Shown here piece by piece: positions 1-7,104 of a DNA stretch of 12,675 bases; position 1 is the stretch's first letter, and each line of letters starts with the position of its first letter. The stretch covers positions 1 through 12,675 of the forward strand of contig CAMUZC010000048.1 of NCBI GenBank assembly GCA_947165105.1. The letters are read 5' to 3'. Origin of the DNA: an uncultured Lachnospiraceae bacterium (GTDB taxonomy: Bacteria > Bacillota_A > Clostridia > TANB77 > CAG-508). The notes beneath the pieces were generated by a model. It made no database searches, was not told where the DNA came from, and saw only the letters and a program-made list of their open reading frames with translations. A program made the position numbers and the translations under genes.

Positions 1-1
1 A

Positions 2-52
2 AAAGTTGTTTCTAGAACTTGGTTGTCTACGGATACATATAAAAATCATTAG
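2..52 (+). CDS. Possible 3' end of an upstream gene (partial)
   Basis: Frame 2 is open from the window edge to a TAG at 50-52 and encodes a 16-residue tail ending WLSTDTYKNH. A rho-independent terminator starts 9 bases later, which is where a gene end would be expected. No family can be recognised from so short a tail. The reading is tentative because 16 open codons could occur by chance. Confidence 0.4.
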   Translation, partial: KVVSRTWLSTDTYKNH

Positions 53-61
53 AAATAATTG

Positions 62-123
62 TGACAGTTCTTAAAATTCGGAACCTTATGATTAAGGATA
101 GAATTAAGAACTGTCATTTTTTT
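62..123 (+). terminator. Rho-independent terminator of the upstream gene
   Basis: TGACAGTTCTTAA (62-74) pairs perfectly with the arm ending at 116. The pairing continues inward past a two-base bulge, and there is a small inner CCTT/AAGG stem. Seven T residues follow (117-123). It separates the preceding gene from the M14 peptidase gene. Confidence 0.9.
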
Positions 124-184
124 GTTGGGAACATTTTTGTAAAGGCTGAATATAATAAAACAATAAATTATAGGAGGTAATAAA

Positions 185-1087
185 ATGCCAGAAGGTTACA
201 CATACCAAAAACTACAAAGTGACATACGCGAGCTAAAAGCAACCTATCCATTTCTGGAGGTAGGAAGCATAGGATACAGTGTTTTAGGCAGAAACATTCC
301 ATACATAAGAATAGGTTCAGGACAAAAAGAAGTGTTTTACAATGCATCATTTCATGCAAATGAATGGATAACTACACCAGTATTAATGAAATTTATAGAA
401 GACTACGCAGCACAATACGCCCTAAATGGAAAATTAGGTGAATATAGCGCACGACAACTATATAATGCGGTAAGTTTATTTATAGTTCCAATGGTAAATC
501 CAGATGGTGTAGACTTAGTCACAGGAGGTTTACAACCTGTGGATAACCCATACAAAAGTGCACAGGAAATTGCAAAAGGCTATCCAGAAATTCCATTTCC
601 AAGTGGATGGAAAGCCAATATAGATGGGGTGGACCTAAACTTACAATTCCCAGCAGGATGGGCGCAGGCAAAAGAAATAAAATATGCACAAGGATTTAAC
701 AAACCAGCACCAAGAGACTTTGTTGGGGAAGGACCATTAGTTGCAAGAGAAGCTCTAGCAGTATATAACTTTACATTAATGCATAATTTCAGATTAGTAA
801 TAGCATACCACACACAAGGGCAAGAAATATATTGGACATTTTTAAACTACAACCCGCCAATGGCAGAATTCATAGGGCAGCAGTTTAGCAGAGTTAGTGG
901 ATATGAACTAGCAGAAGTACCGTATAATTCAAGTTTTGCTGGATATAAAGATTGGTTCATACAAAATTACAACAGACCAGGGTATACAATAGAAGCTGGC
1001 ATAGGGCAGAATCCATTGCCTATTGAACAATTTAGTGAAATATATAGAGATAACTTTGGAATTTTGCTCTTAGGGTTAGTATTATAA
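185..1087 (+). CDS. M14-family zinc carboxypeptidase, gamma-D-glutamyl-diamino acid peptidase type
   Basis: The 300-residue protein is a complete M14 metallopeptidase domain. Visible motifs are the zinc pair H57-x-x-E60 (FHANEW), VNPDGV at 104-109, GVDLNLQFPAGW at 148-159, the third zinc ligand H209 (AYHTQGQE) and the catalytic glutamate E270 (TIEAGIGQNPLP). The DLN-x-QFPA-x-W signature resembles the endopeptidase I / YqgT group, which cuts the gamma-D-Glu-diaminopimelate bond in cell-wall peptides; I infer that substrate. Known endopeptidase I proteins carry N-terminal LysM repeats, absent here. There is also no signal peptide, so it may act in the cytoplasm on recycled muropeptides or in a forespore. 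The start is fixed by AGGAGG at 172-177, seven bases upstream. No clear terminator follows it. Confidence 0.9.
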   Translation: MPEGYTYQKLQSDIRELKATYPFLEVGSIGYSVLGRNIPYIRIGSGQKEVFYNASFHANEWITTPVLMKFIEDYAAQYALNGKLGEYSARQLYNAVSLFIVPMVNPDGVDLVTGGLQPVDNPYKSAQEIAKGYPEIPFPSGWKANIDGVDLNLQFPAGWAQAKEIKYAQGFNKPAPRDFVGEGPLVAREALAVYNFTLMHNFRLVIAYHTQGQEIYWTFLNYNPPMAEFIGQQFSRVSGYELAEVPYNSSFAGYKDWFIQNYNRPGYTIEAGIGQNPLPIEQFSEIYRDNFGILLLGLVL

Positions 1088-1141
1088 AAATGTAACATAA
1101 TCTTAATATTAGAATAAAAAAACTCGAAACTTTTGAAACCG

Positions 1142-1164
1142 TAGGAAAAGCTTATCTTTCTCCC
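1142..1164 (+). other. Small hairpin in the leader of the surface-protein gene
   Basis: GGAAAAG and CTTTCTCC can pair as a seven-base-pair stem with one bulged C and a CTTAT loop. A short direct repeat (GAAAC at 1126-1130 and 1135-1139) lies just upstream. The 164-base gap between 1088 and 1251 has no recognisable terminator and no convincing -35/-10 pair; a TATAAA is present at 1218-1223. I compared it from memory with c-di-GMP, SAM and preQ1 riboswitch patterns and found no match. Confidence 0.3.
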
Positions 1165-1251
1165 AAAAACAGACGCTTTACAATATAAAATAAATATCTT
1201 ATATTAATATTAGTAGATATAAAACAGTGAAGAAATAATAAGGGGGATAAA

Positions 1252-3855
1252 ATGAAAGGTAAGATAATTAAATCAATTTTATTTTTAAGCGTTGTTCTAC
1301 TAGCAGTTATAGGAATTCAAAGTACAGTCTATGCTGCCGATGGCGATAGCTCAGAAGGCGGTGATCCACTATATGATTATTCGTTTGATTTAAAATTTTA
1401 TAACGAAGACGAAACACCATGGAATACCAACCAATATGATGCAATACCTAGCATAATGGCACCTGAGGGAACAGAATATAGCTACACATGGGGTAATGGC
1501 CAAACAGGAAGTGGAGTAACAGGAACAGATAGATTGTTAAATATTAATCCTAATACAAATGAGGCAAACAACACTGTACGCATTACATTAAGATTAACAG
1601 AAAATGATGCAAGATCAAAGGTATATTTTTACAAAGGAAATGGAGTATATTATTCTAAAACAGTAGTTGACGGATTTGATATGTCAACATGGACATATCG
1701 TGAAATAGCATTAGACAAAGATAACGTCAAAGAAGCTAAATTATATAAAACAACACAAGAACCAGTAAAAATTAATGTAAGATTTTTACATAATGATGGA
1801 ACAGAATGGACACTTAGAAATAACTATGGTTATTCTGGTTCAATAGCACGTATTAATTCAAATAAATATGATATTAAGTATATATTCAATAATGGGAAAA
1901 CACTTGAACATACAGGATATAGTGGTGGTTATCTAAGCCCAGAAACATCTGCAAATTTATTTGATGCAAGTTCTGCAACAATCTATCTAGCAGGTAATGC
2001 GGAAACAGATGGATTAACAATAATAGGACCAAACGAAAAAAGATATTCTAAAGTTGTAATAAATGGAACAGAAGTAAGAAAAGGTGAACAAGCAACAATT
2101 AATTTTGCCGATTCAAGAGAAGTAAATTTAGATTTCTATGTTCCAGAAACATTATCAGGAAGCGTATCAATACAATCTTATGATGGCTCATTAACAGACG
2201 ATTTTGTATGGAATTTCCACTTTTCAGTATCAGCACAAGAAACTAATTTTGATCCAGACACTATGTATTGGACATTAGATGGAGAAGAAACAAAACACAT
2301 GGCTATTCCAAACTCAACTCCATACAAATGTAGTTATGCCCTTGACGTACAAGTACCATTCGGAAGAAAAGCAACATTACACAATATACCAGTGGGAGGA
2401 GATATAATGACCTCTGGTAATGAAACATGGGCATATAATTACGTCTCAGCAAGCAACAAAGCCAGCGAAATAAAAACATATAAACCAAACTATACTGAAT
2501 TTGAAGGTGATGACAGATACTCATACATCTATGAATTTGGAGGAAAAACAGTAATAACATACAGAGGAGAAGACGTAGACAGTACTCTAATTAATCAATT
2601 AGGAATAACAGACCTTACACTTTATAACAGAAGTAATTCAGGTCATGAAGATGAAATGGTTGTAGACACAAGTGGATTTACAAGAAACTTTCATTGGTAT
2701 GATGGATTTGAATTAAATTACTATGTATTTAGAAAAAATGCACAAATAATGTTTGGAAAACAATGTGATGAAAATGACAGTACAGCAGAAAAAGACAAAT
2801 TATTTCATTTCAGAGTTAAATTAACAGATCCAGCAAATGGAAAACCACTAAGCGGAAGAATAGCATATTACACATACACAGGTGATGATGAAATAATAGA
2901 AGACAACAATAATGTTAAATATGCAGAGCTAGATGAAAATGGGTATATGGATGTATATCTTAAATCTGGTGAATATGTAAAAATAGGAAAAGTATTAACA
3001 GACGAAGAAATTGCAGATAAAAAATTCTACAGTTTTTATGATAGAAGAGCTGTAGTAAACAGCGCAACAGCTAGGAATGTATATCAATTTTATTTTGATG
3101 ATTTAGGAATGCTTCCTTACGGAGTAGAATATAGTGTCGAGGAAATTGATGATAGCTATGATTATACTGTTGTCGAAGAAAACAAAGAAAACGGTGTAGG
3201 AACATATGGATTTGCACGTCCTACATTAAGATATACAGCAGCTGAATTTTTTGATAAACTTAATGGATTTAAATTTATCAACAATAGAAAAAAAGGAACA
3301 CTAACAATAGAAAAAATTGTTGAAGCAGAAGACAAAGGAAGAGAATTCAAATTCAACATAAAAATAACAGATTCAGCAGAAAACTTCCCATTAGAATACG
3401 AATATGAAGATGAAAACGGAAATAGAGGAACAATTAAATTTACAGAAGGGAAAAAAGTTACAAAAGAAGATAGAGAATTTACAGAATATACTGCCAATGT
3501 AACATTAAAAGACCAAGAAAAAATAATAATAAAAGGAATACCAGCTGGTGCAGAATATGAAGTAGTTGAAGATGAAGAATCAACAAAAGGTTATACAGCA
3601 GAAAATAGCGGTGAACAAGGAAAAGTAAAAGCAGATGATAGCGAAGAAAAAAGCTTAGCAAAATTTATAAGTAAGGAAAAAGTAGAAGAGGAAGAGCCTG
3701 CCGAGGAGACAGAACCAGAAGAAACTGTAACAGTAAAAGAAGAAACTGAAGAAGTGAAACAAGTTCAAACAGGAGATACTATTGGAAAAGTTTTTGTTAC
3801 ATTAGCATTAGCTATGACAATGTTAGGTATTACACTTGTTATTAAAAGAAAATAA
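1252..3855 (+). CDS. Cell-wall-anchored surface protein with CnaB/SpaA-like domains
   Basis: An 867-residue exported adhesin or pilin-like protein. Residues 1-29 are a signal peptide with a VYA-A cleavage region. Residues ~45-170 and ~173-305 are two related modules: FYNEDETPW...YTWGNGQTG matches FLHNDGTEW...YIFNNGKTL, and YYSKTVVDG matches RYSKVVING. A central region of no recognised family follows. Residues ~497-690 and ~680-805 look like two CnaB/SpaA-type beta-sandwich domains, with FGKQ/IEKIVE first strands and LPYGVEYSVEE and IPAGAEYEVVED last strands, the pattern that forms Lys-Asn/Asp isopeptide bonds in pilins. A Glu-rich stalk (~808-835), VQTGD (838-842), a hydrophobic helix and the tail IKRK form a sorting signal with V in place of the P of LPXTG. 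No sortase is in the window. AGGGGG at 1241-1246 sets the start. Ligand and expression conditions are unknown. Confidence 0.85.
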   Translation: MKGKIIKSILFLSVVLLAVIGIQSTVYAADGDSSEGGDPLYDYSFDLKFYNEDETPWNTNQYDAIPSIMAPEGTEYSYTWGNGQTGSGVTGTDRLLNINPNTNEANNTVRITLRLTENDARSKVYFYKGNGVYYSKTVVDGFDMSTWTYREIALDKDNVKEAKLYKTTQEPVKINVRFLHNDGTEWTLRNNYGYSGSIARINSNKYDIKYIFNNGKTLEHTGYSGGYLSPETSANLFDASSATIYLAGNAETDGLTIIGPNEKRYSKVVINGTEVRKGEQATINFADSREVNLDFYVPETLSGSVSIQSYDGSLTDDFVWNFHFSVSAQETNFDPDTMYWTLDGEETKHMAIPNSTPYKCSYALDVQVPFGRKATLHNIPVGGDIMTSGNETWAYNYVSASNKASEIKTYKPNYTEFEGDDRYSYIYEFGGKTVITYRGEDVDSTLINQLGITDLTLYNRSNSGHEDEMVVDTSGFTRNFHWYDGFELNYYVFRKNAQIMFGKQCDENDSTAEKDKLFHFRVKLTDPANGKPLSGRIAYYTYTGDDEIIEDNNNVKYAELDENGYMDVYLKSGEYVKIGKVLTDEEIADKKFYSFYDRRAVVNSATARNVYQFYFDDLGMLPYGVEYSVEEIDDSYDYTVVEENKENGVGTYGFARPTLRYTAAEFFDKLNGFKFINNRKKGTLTIEKIVEAEDKGREFKFNIKITDSAENFPLEYEYEDENGNRGTIKFTEGKKVTKEDREFTEYTANVTLKDQEKIIIKGIPAGAEYEVVEDEESTKGYTAENSGEQGKVKADDSEEKSLAKFISKEKVEEEEPAEETEPEETVTVKEETEEVKQVQTGDTIGKVFVTLALAMTMLGITLVIKRK

Positions 3856-3865
3856 AAATAATGTG

Positions 3866-3931
3866 AAAAGAATATAGATATATTGATGGAAACCTTGTTT
3901 AGGAGATATCATATATCTTTATTCTTTTTTT
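3866..3931 (+). terminator. Rho-independent terminator after the surface-protein gene
   Basis: An 18-base arm (3866-3883) pairs with 3911-3928 with one mismatch, and the T-rich tract runs to 3931. It isolates the surface-protein gene from the phosphoglucomutase gene. Confidence 0.9.
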
Positions 3932-3948
3932 ATATTTAAAAAATAAAC

Positions 3949-3977
3949 TTGTTATATATAATAATTTCTGATATTAT
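3949..3977 (+). promoter_or_regulatory. Promoter of the phosphoglucomutase gene
   Basis: TTGTTA (3949-3954), a 17-base spacer and TATTAT (3972-3977) form a sigma-A-like promoter just after the previous terminator. The resulting leader would be about 95 bases and carries the GTCTC/GAGAC inverted repeats. Confidence 0.6.
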
Positions 3978-4003
3978 ACTATTATAAACAGTGAGATAAA
4001 GAA

Positions 4004-4060
4004 GACTGTCGCTAAGACGTCTCAAAAATGAGACAAAAAAAGACCGTCCCCAAAAGTCTC
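4004..4060 (+). repeat. REP-like inverted repeats in the phosphoglucomutase leader
   Basis: GAGAC at 4030-4034 can pair either with GTCTC at 4019-4023 (six-base loop) or with GTCTC at 4056-4060. The second option encloses GACCGTCCCC, and an imperfect copy of its first half, GACTGTC, sits at 4004-4010. The two foldings are mutually exclusive. The GGGGACGGTC-plus-GTCTC pattern on the reverse strand resembles REP-type palindromes seen dispersed in Firmicute genomes; that link is from memory. The element ends directly before the ribosome binding site. Confidence 0.5.
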
Positions 4061-4079
4061 AAAAGAAAGGATGATGATA

Positions 4080-5807
4080 ATGGAATTTCAAGAAAAATAT
4101 AACTATTGGCTTACTAGTGATACATTTGATGAAGCAACACACCAAGAGTTAGAAGCAATCAAAAATGACGAAAATGAAATTAAAGAAAGATTTTACAAAG
4201 ACCTAGAATTCGGAACAGCAGGACTAAGAGGAGTAATCGGTGCTGGAACAAACAGAATGAATAAATATACAGTAACAAAAGCAACACAAGGCTTAGCAAA
4301 TTATATAATAAAAACAGGAAAACAAGATAAAGGAGTAGTAATTGCATTTGACTCAAGAAGATTCTCACCAGAATTTAGTAGATGGGCTGCACTATGTTTA
4401 AATGCAAACGGAATAAAAACATATAGATTTGACACATTAAGACCAACACCAGTTCTATCATTTGCAGTAAGAGAACTAGGATGTGTAGCAGGAATAGTAG
4501 TAACAGCAAGCCACAACCCACCAGAATACAATGGATATAAAGTATACTGGGAAGATGGGGCACAAATAGTACCACCAATAGATGGAGAAATAATAAGCGA
4601 AGTAAATGCAATAACAGACTATTCAACAATAAAAATGATGGATTTAGAAGAAGCAATAAACAAAGGATTATACAATGTTGTAGGAGAAGAATTAGACAGA
4701 AAATATATAGATACATTAAAAAGTTTAGTATTAAATCCAGAAATAATAAAAGAAACGGCGAAAGATTTAAAAATAGTATACACACCACTACATGGAACTG
4801 GAAACATTCCAGTACAAACAGTATTAAAAGAACTAGGATTTGAAAACTTGTATGTAGTACCAGAACAAGAAAAACCAGATGGAGAGTTTCCAACAGTAAG
4901 TTACCCAAATCCAGAAGATCCAAAAGCATTTGCATTAGCAATAGAATTAGCAAAAAAAGTAGATGCAGACATAATTTTAGCAAATGACCCAGACGCAGAC
5001 AGACTAGGAGTATTCGTAAAAAAGAACACAAATGGAGAAGCAGAATATGAAATGTTTACAGGAAATATGTCAGCACTATTTATAGCAGAATATGAATTAT
5101 CACAAAAGAAAGAAAAAGGAATATTACCAGAAAATGGAGCAATGGTAACAACTGTAGTTTCATCAGATTTAACAAAAGCAATGGCAAAAGAATACAACAT
5201 GAAACTATTTGAAGTACTAACAGGATTTAAATGGATTGGAGAAAAAATAAAACAATTCGAGCAAGCTGGAAGAAAATATGAATATGTATTCGGATTTGAA
5301 GAAAGCTATGGATGTTTAGTTGGAACACATGCAAGAGACAAAGACGGAATAGTAGCAGTAATGGCAACATGTGAAGCTGCAGCTTATTACAAATCAAAAG
5401 GAATAAGCGCATTTGAACAAATGGATAACATATACAAAAAATACGGATACTACAAAGAAGGGCAAATAGCACTAACTTTCAAAGGAATTGAAGGAGCAGA
5501 GAAAATTAAATCAATAATGGATAAACTACGTAATAATCCACCAACAGAATTAGCAGGATTAAAAGTATTAGAATTTAGAGATTACAAAGAAAACATTATA
5601 AAAGACCTACAAACCGGAGAAACACATGAAACAGGATTGCCAAACTCAAACGTTTTATATTTTGGCTTAGAGAATTCAAGCTGGTGTTGTGTACGTCCTT
5701 CAGGAACAGAACCAAAAATTAAGTTCTACTGTGGAGTTTGCACAGACAGTAATGAAAAATCAACACAACAATTAGAGGCATTAAAAGCACATTGGGGAAA
5801 TATTTAA
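4080..5807 (+). CDS. pgcA: Alpha-phosphoglucomutase / phosphohexomutase
   Basis: Interconverts glucose-1-phosphate and glucose-6-phosphate in the cytoplasm, feeding UDP-glucose and glycopolymer synthesis. All four active-site segments of the alpha-D-phosphohexomutase family are present: TASHNPPEYNGYK with phosphoserine S144, the metal loop DPDADR (303-308), the sugar-binding GFEESYG (405-411) and the phosphate-binding RPSGTEPK (539-546). The length (575 residues) fits the Bacillus PgcA/YhxB type. I chose the ATG at 4080 because GAAAGGA (4065-4071) then lies eight bases upstream; the in-frame ATG codons at 4071 and 4074 would sit on or against that site. It has its own promoter and no operon partner. 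Phosphomannomutase activity cannot be excluded. Confidence 0.95.
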   Translation: MEFQEKYNYWLTSDTFDEATHQELEAIKNDENEIKERFYKDLEFGTAGLRGVIGAGTNRMNKYTVTKATQGLANYIIKTGKQDKGVVIAFDSRRFSPEFSRWAALCLNANGIKTYRFDTLRPTPVLSFAVRELGCVAGIVVTASHNPPEYNGYKVYWEDGAQIVPPIDGEIISEVNAITDYSTIKMMDLEEAINKGLYNVVGEELDRKYIDTLKSLVLNPEIIKETAKDLKIVYTPLHGTGNIPVQTVLKELGFENLYVVPEQEKPDGEFPTVSYPNPEDPKAFALAIELAKKVDADIILANDPDADRLGVFVKKNTNGEAEYEMFTGNMSALFIAEYELSQKKEKGILPENGAMVTTVVSSDLTKAMAKEYNMKLFEVLTGFKWIGEKIKQFEQAGRKYEYVFGFEESYGCLVGTHARDKDGIVAVMATCEAAAYYKSKGISAFEQMDNIYKKYGYYKEGQIALTFKGIEGAEKIKSIMDKLRNNPPTELAGLKVLEFRDYKENIIKDLQTGETHETGLPNSNVLYFGLENSSWCCVRPSGTEPKIKFYCGVCTDSNEKSTQQLEALKAHWGNI

Positions 5808-5826
5808 TAATTATAAATTAATTAAA

Positions 5827-5878
5827 GAGGACGTTTCTTATCGGACTTTTATTAAAAAGTTCAACAAGAAACGTCCTC
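5827..5878. repeat. Long hairpin after the phosphoglucomutase gene
   Basis: GAGGACGTTTCTT (5827-5839) and AAGAAACGTCCTC (5866-5878) form a perfect 13-base-pair stem, with an inner ACTTTT/AAAGT pairing. The downstream bases are ATAATATTT rather than a T run, so it is not a textbook terminator in the + direction. It may stabilise the mRNA 3' end or be another palindromic repeat. GGACGTTTC resembles the cores of the repeats at 4042-4051 and 7064-7073. Confidence 0.6.
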
Positions 5879-5895
5879 ATAATATTTGGACAAAA

Positions 5896-5924
5896 TTTAC
5901 AAAATCACTAAAAAATGTTATAAT
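5896..5924 (+). promoter_or_regulatory. Promoter of the unknown secreted protein gene
   Basis: TTTACA (5896-5901), a 17-base spacer and TATAAT (5919-5924) preceded by TGT, an extended -10, make this one of the best promoter matches in the window. It lies inside the upstream extension of the longest open frame, arguing that translation begins at 5979 and not at 5886. Confidence 0.75.
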
Positions 5925-5978
5925 AAAAGTAGCAATTTATTTGCAGTATGGACATTGAATGATTATTGGAGGTACAAT

Positions 5979-6887
5979 ATGGTAAAGAAAGCTAACGCAA
6001 TAATTTGCGCTATTTGCGCAATGTTTGCAATAATCATCACAATCATATGCACAAACACAACAACAGCTTCTGCAGAAGAAGCTACATACGATATCAACAA
6101 TCTTATCAGCATAGCAAACGCCAACAATGGAACGATTTTCATGTATGGAACATCAGATGACGACGTAATTCCTGAAAATTTCTCAGTAAGCAATTATGTA
6201 AAAACCTACAAGGAGCAGCTGCTTACAACAGAAATTTATGCAAGGAATAATAGTGAAATGAAAGTTTCAGAATCAACCGTAATGGAATTCAGAAATCAAT
6301 TTTGCTATTCAGGAGAACAGAAACTTACAGTTCATGAGGATATAATATCCGGTGAAATTAAGATAATGTTCGAGCGTCCTGACACAAATGGTAAAACACA
6401 TTACGTGATTTATACATTTGACAACTGGAAATGGCCATATGAAGCTGAAGAAGCAAACCAAGAAGTAGTAAGATTTAACTACCTTGGATTTCGCTACATA
6501 ATTTTTGTACAGAACAACAAGTTCTGCATTACAAAAATATGGGACCCCGAAACTCACACAAGAGTTTATGAGGCACTTGACGCTTCAGAACCTGCACTGA
6601 TAAGAAAACTGAAACAGGCATTTACCGAAGGCACAGATATAACCTTCATCGAAGAAATTGATTATTACACACGTATTCATGCGTTTGTTAATAACAATGG
6701 AGAGAAAGAAGAATATATCTTTTACACCTACAATGGTAAACCGGTAACCGAAAATTCCGAAATAATTGTTTCAGTAGATACGGTTGATGATACCTACACA
6801 ATTTATGTCGAAGATGGTTTCGTATGCCTGGATTCTGCAAAAAGATCTGGATGGGTTGATCATCCAAACGCAACAAATATAGGTTAA
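5979..6887 (+). CDS. Secreted protein of unknown function with a duplicated module
   Basis: The protein has 302 residues from the ATG at 5979, chosen because GGAGG (5968-5972) lies six bases upstream. Residues 1-32 are a signal peptide: KK, a long hydrophobic run, then TTTASA before EE. The body contains two copies of a beta-rich module, about 117-185 and 222-285. HYVIYTFDN matches EYIFYTYNG, and YIIFVQNNKFCI matches YTIYVEDGFVCL; the two cysteines C183 and C283 fall at equivalent places. I recognise no family. There is no sorting signal, lipobox or C-terminal membrane helix, so release is likely. It stands alone between its own promoter and terminator. Its codon choice (more C-ending codons) looks less A-biased than the flanking enzymes, which could mean separate origin. 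Confidence 0.8.
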   Translation: MVKKANAIICAICAMFAIIITIICTNTTTASAEEATYDINNLISIANANNGTIFMYGTSDDDVIPENFSVSNYVKTYKEQLLTTEIYARNNSEMKVSESTVMEFRNQFCYSGEQKLTVHEDIISGEIKIMFERPDTNGKTHYVIYTFDNWKWPYEAEEANQEVVRFNYLGFRYIIFVQNNKFCITKIWDPETHTRVYEALDASEPALIRKLKQAFTEGTDITFIEEIDYYTRIHAFVNNNGEKEEYIFYTYNGKPVTENSEIIVSVDTVDDTYTIYVEDGFVCLDSAKRSGWVDHPNATNIG

Positions 6888-6909
6888 AAAAGAAAAAAAT
6901 GTCCATACG

Positions 6910-6942
6910 ACGCAGCTGATTTTTCAGCTGCGTTTTCTTTTT
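6910..6942 (+). terminator. Rho-independent terminator of the secreted protein gene
   Basis: ACGCAGCTGA (6910-6919) and TCAGCTGCGT (6924-6933) form a perfect 10-base-pair stem with a TTTT loop, followed by TTTTCTTTTT. It is GC-rich against the local background. Confidence 0.95.
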
Positions 6943-7005
6943 AATAAGTAAAATTTAGGAAAAATATTAGAGGCAAAAATTCTATGAAAAATGAATAAAT
7001 TTCCT

Positions 7006-7033
7006 TGTTTTGGAAAAAATGTAGTGATATAAT
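7006..7033 (+). promoter_or_regulatory. Promoter of the M18 aminopeptidase gene
   Basis: TTGTTT at about 7006-7011 and TATAAT (7028-7033) are spaced 16 bases apart, and TGA just before the hexamer gives an extended -10. Transcription would start about 20 bases before the inverted repeat at 7054. Confidence 0.65.
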
Positions 7034-7053
7034 TTGAACATGAAAAAAATAAA

Positions 7054-7084
7054 TGAGACAAGCGGAAACGTTTTTTTAGTCTCA
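7054..7084 (+). repeat. TGAGAC/GTCTCA inverted repeat in the aminopeptidase leader
   Basis: TGAGAC (7054-7059) and GTCTCA (7079-7084) flank a core containing the palindrome AAACGTTT (7066-7073). It resembles the 4030-4060 element in end sequence (GAGACAA...GTCTC), length (29 against 31 bases) and position just upstream of a GAAAGGA-type ribosome binding site. Confidence 0.5.
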
Positions 7085-7104
7085 ATCGAAAGGAGAATTA
7101 GAAA

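Noticed and set aside
1120..1200. c-di-GMP or other known riboswitch before the surface-protein gene
   Set aside because: The conserved GEMM core and other riboswitch signatures I know are not present. It is kept only as an unassigned leader.
4071..4079. Earlier ATG codons (4071, 4074) for the phosphoglucomutase
   Set aside because: They overlap or touch the GAAAGGA ribosome binding site; 4080 has the right eight-base spacing.
4375..5031. A 218-codon minus-strand frame opposite the phosphoglucomutase gene
   Set aside because: It is a Leu-rich shadow caused by A-ending codons of the coding strand. The + strand frame has all family motifs.
5886..5978. Upstream extension of the secreted protein starting at TTG 5886
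   Set aside because: It would span the -35/-10 promoter, lacks a ribosome binding site, and would put 31 residues before an otherwise perfect signal peptide.
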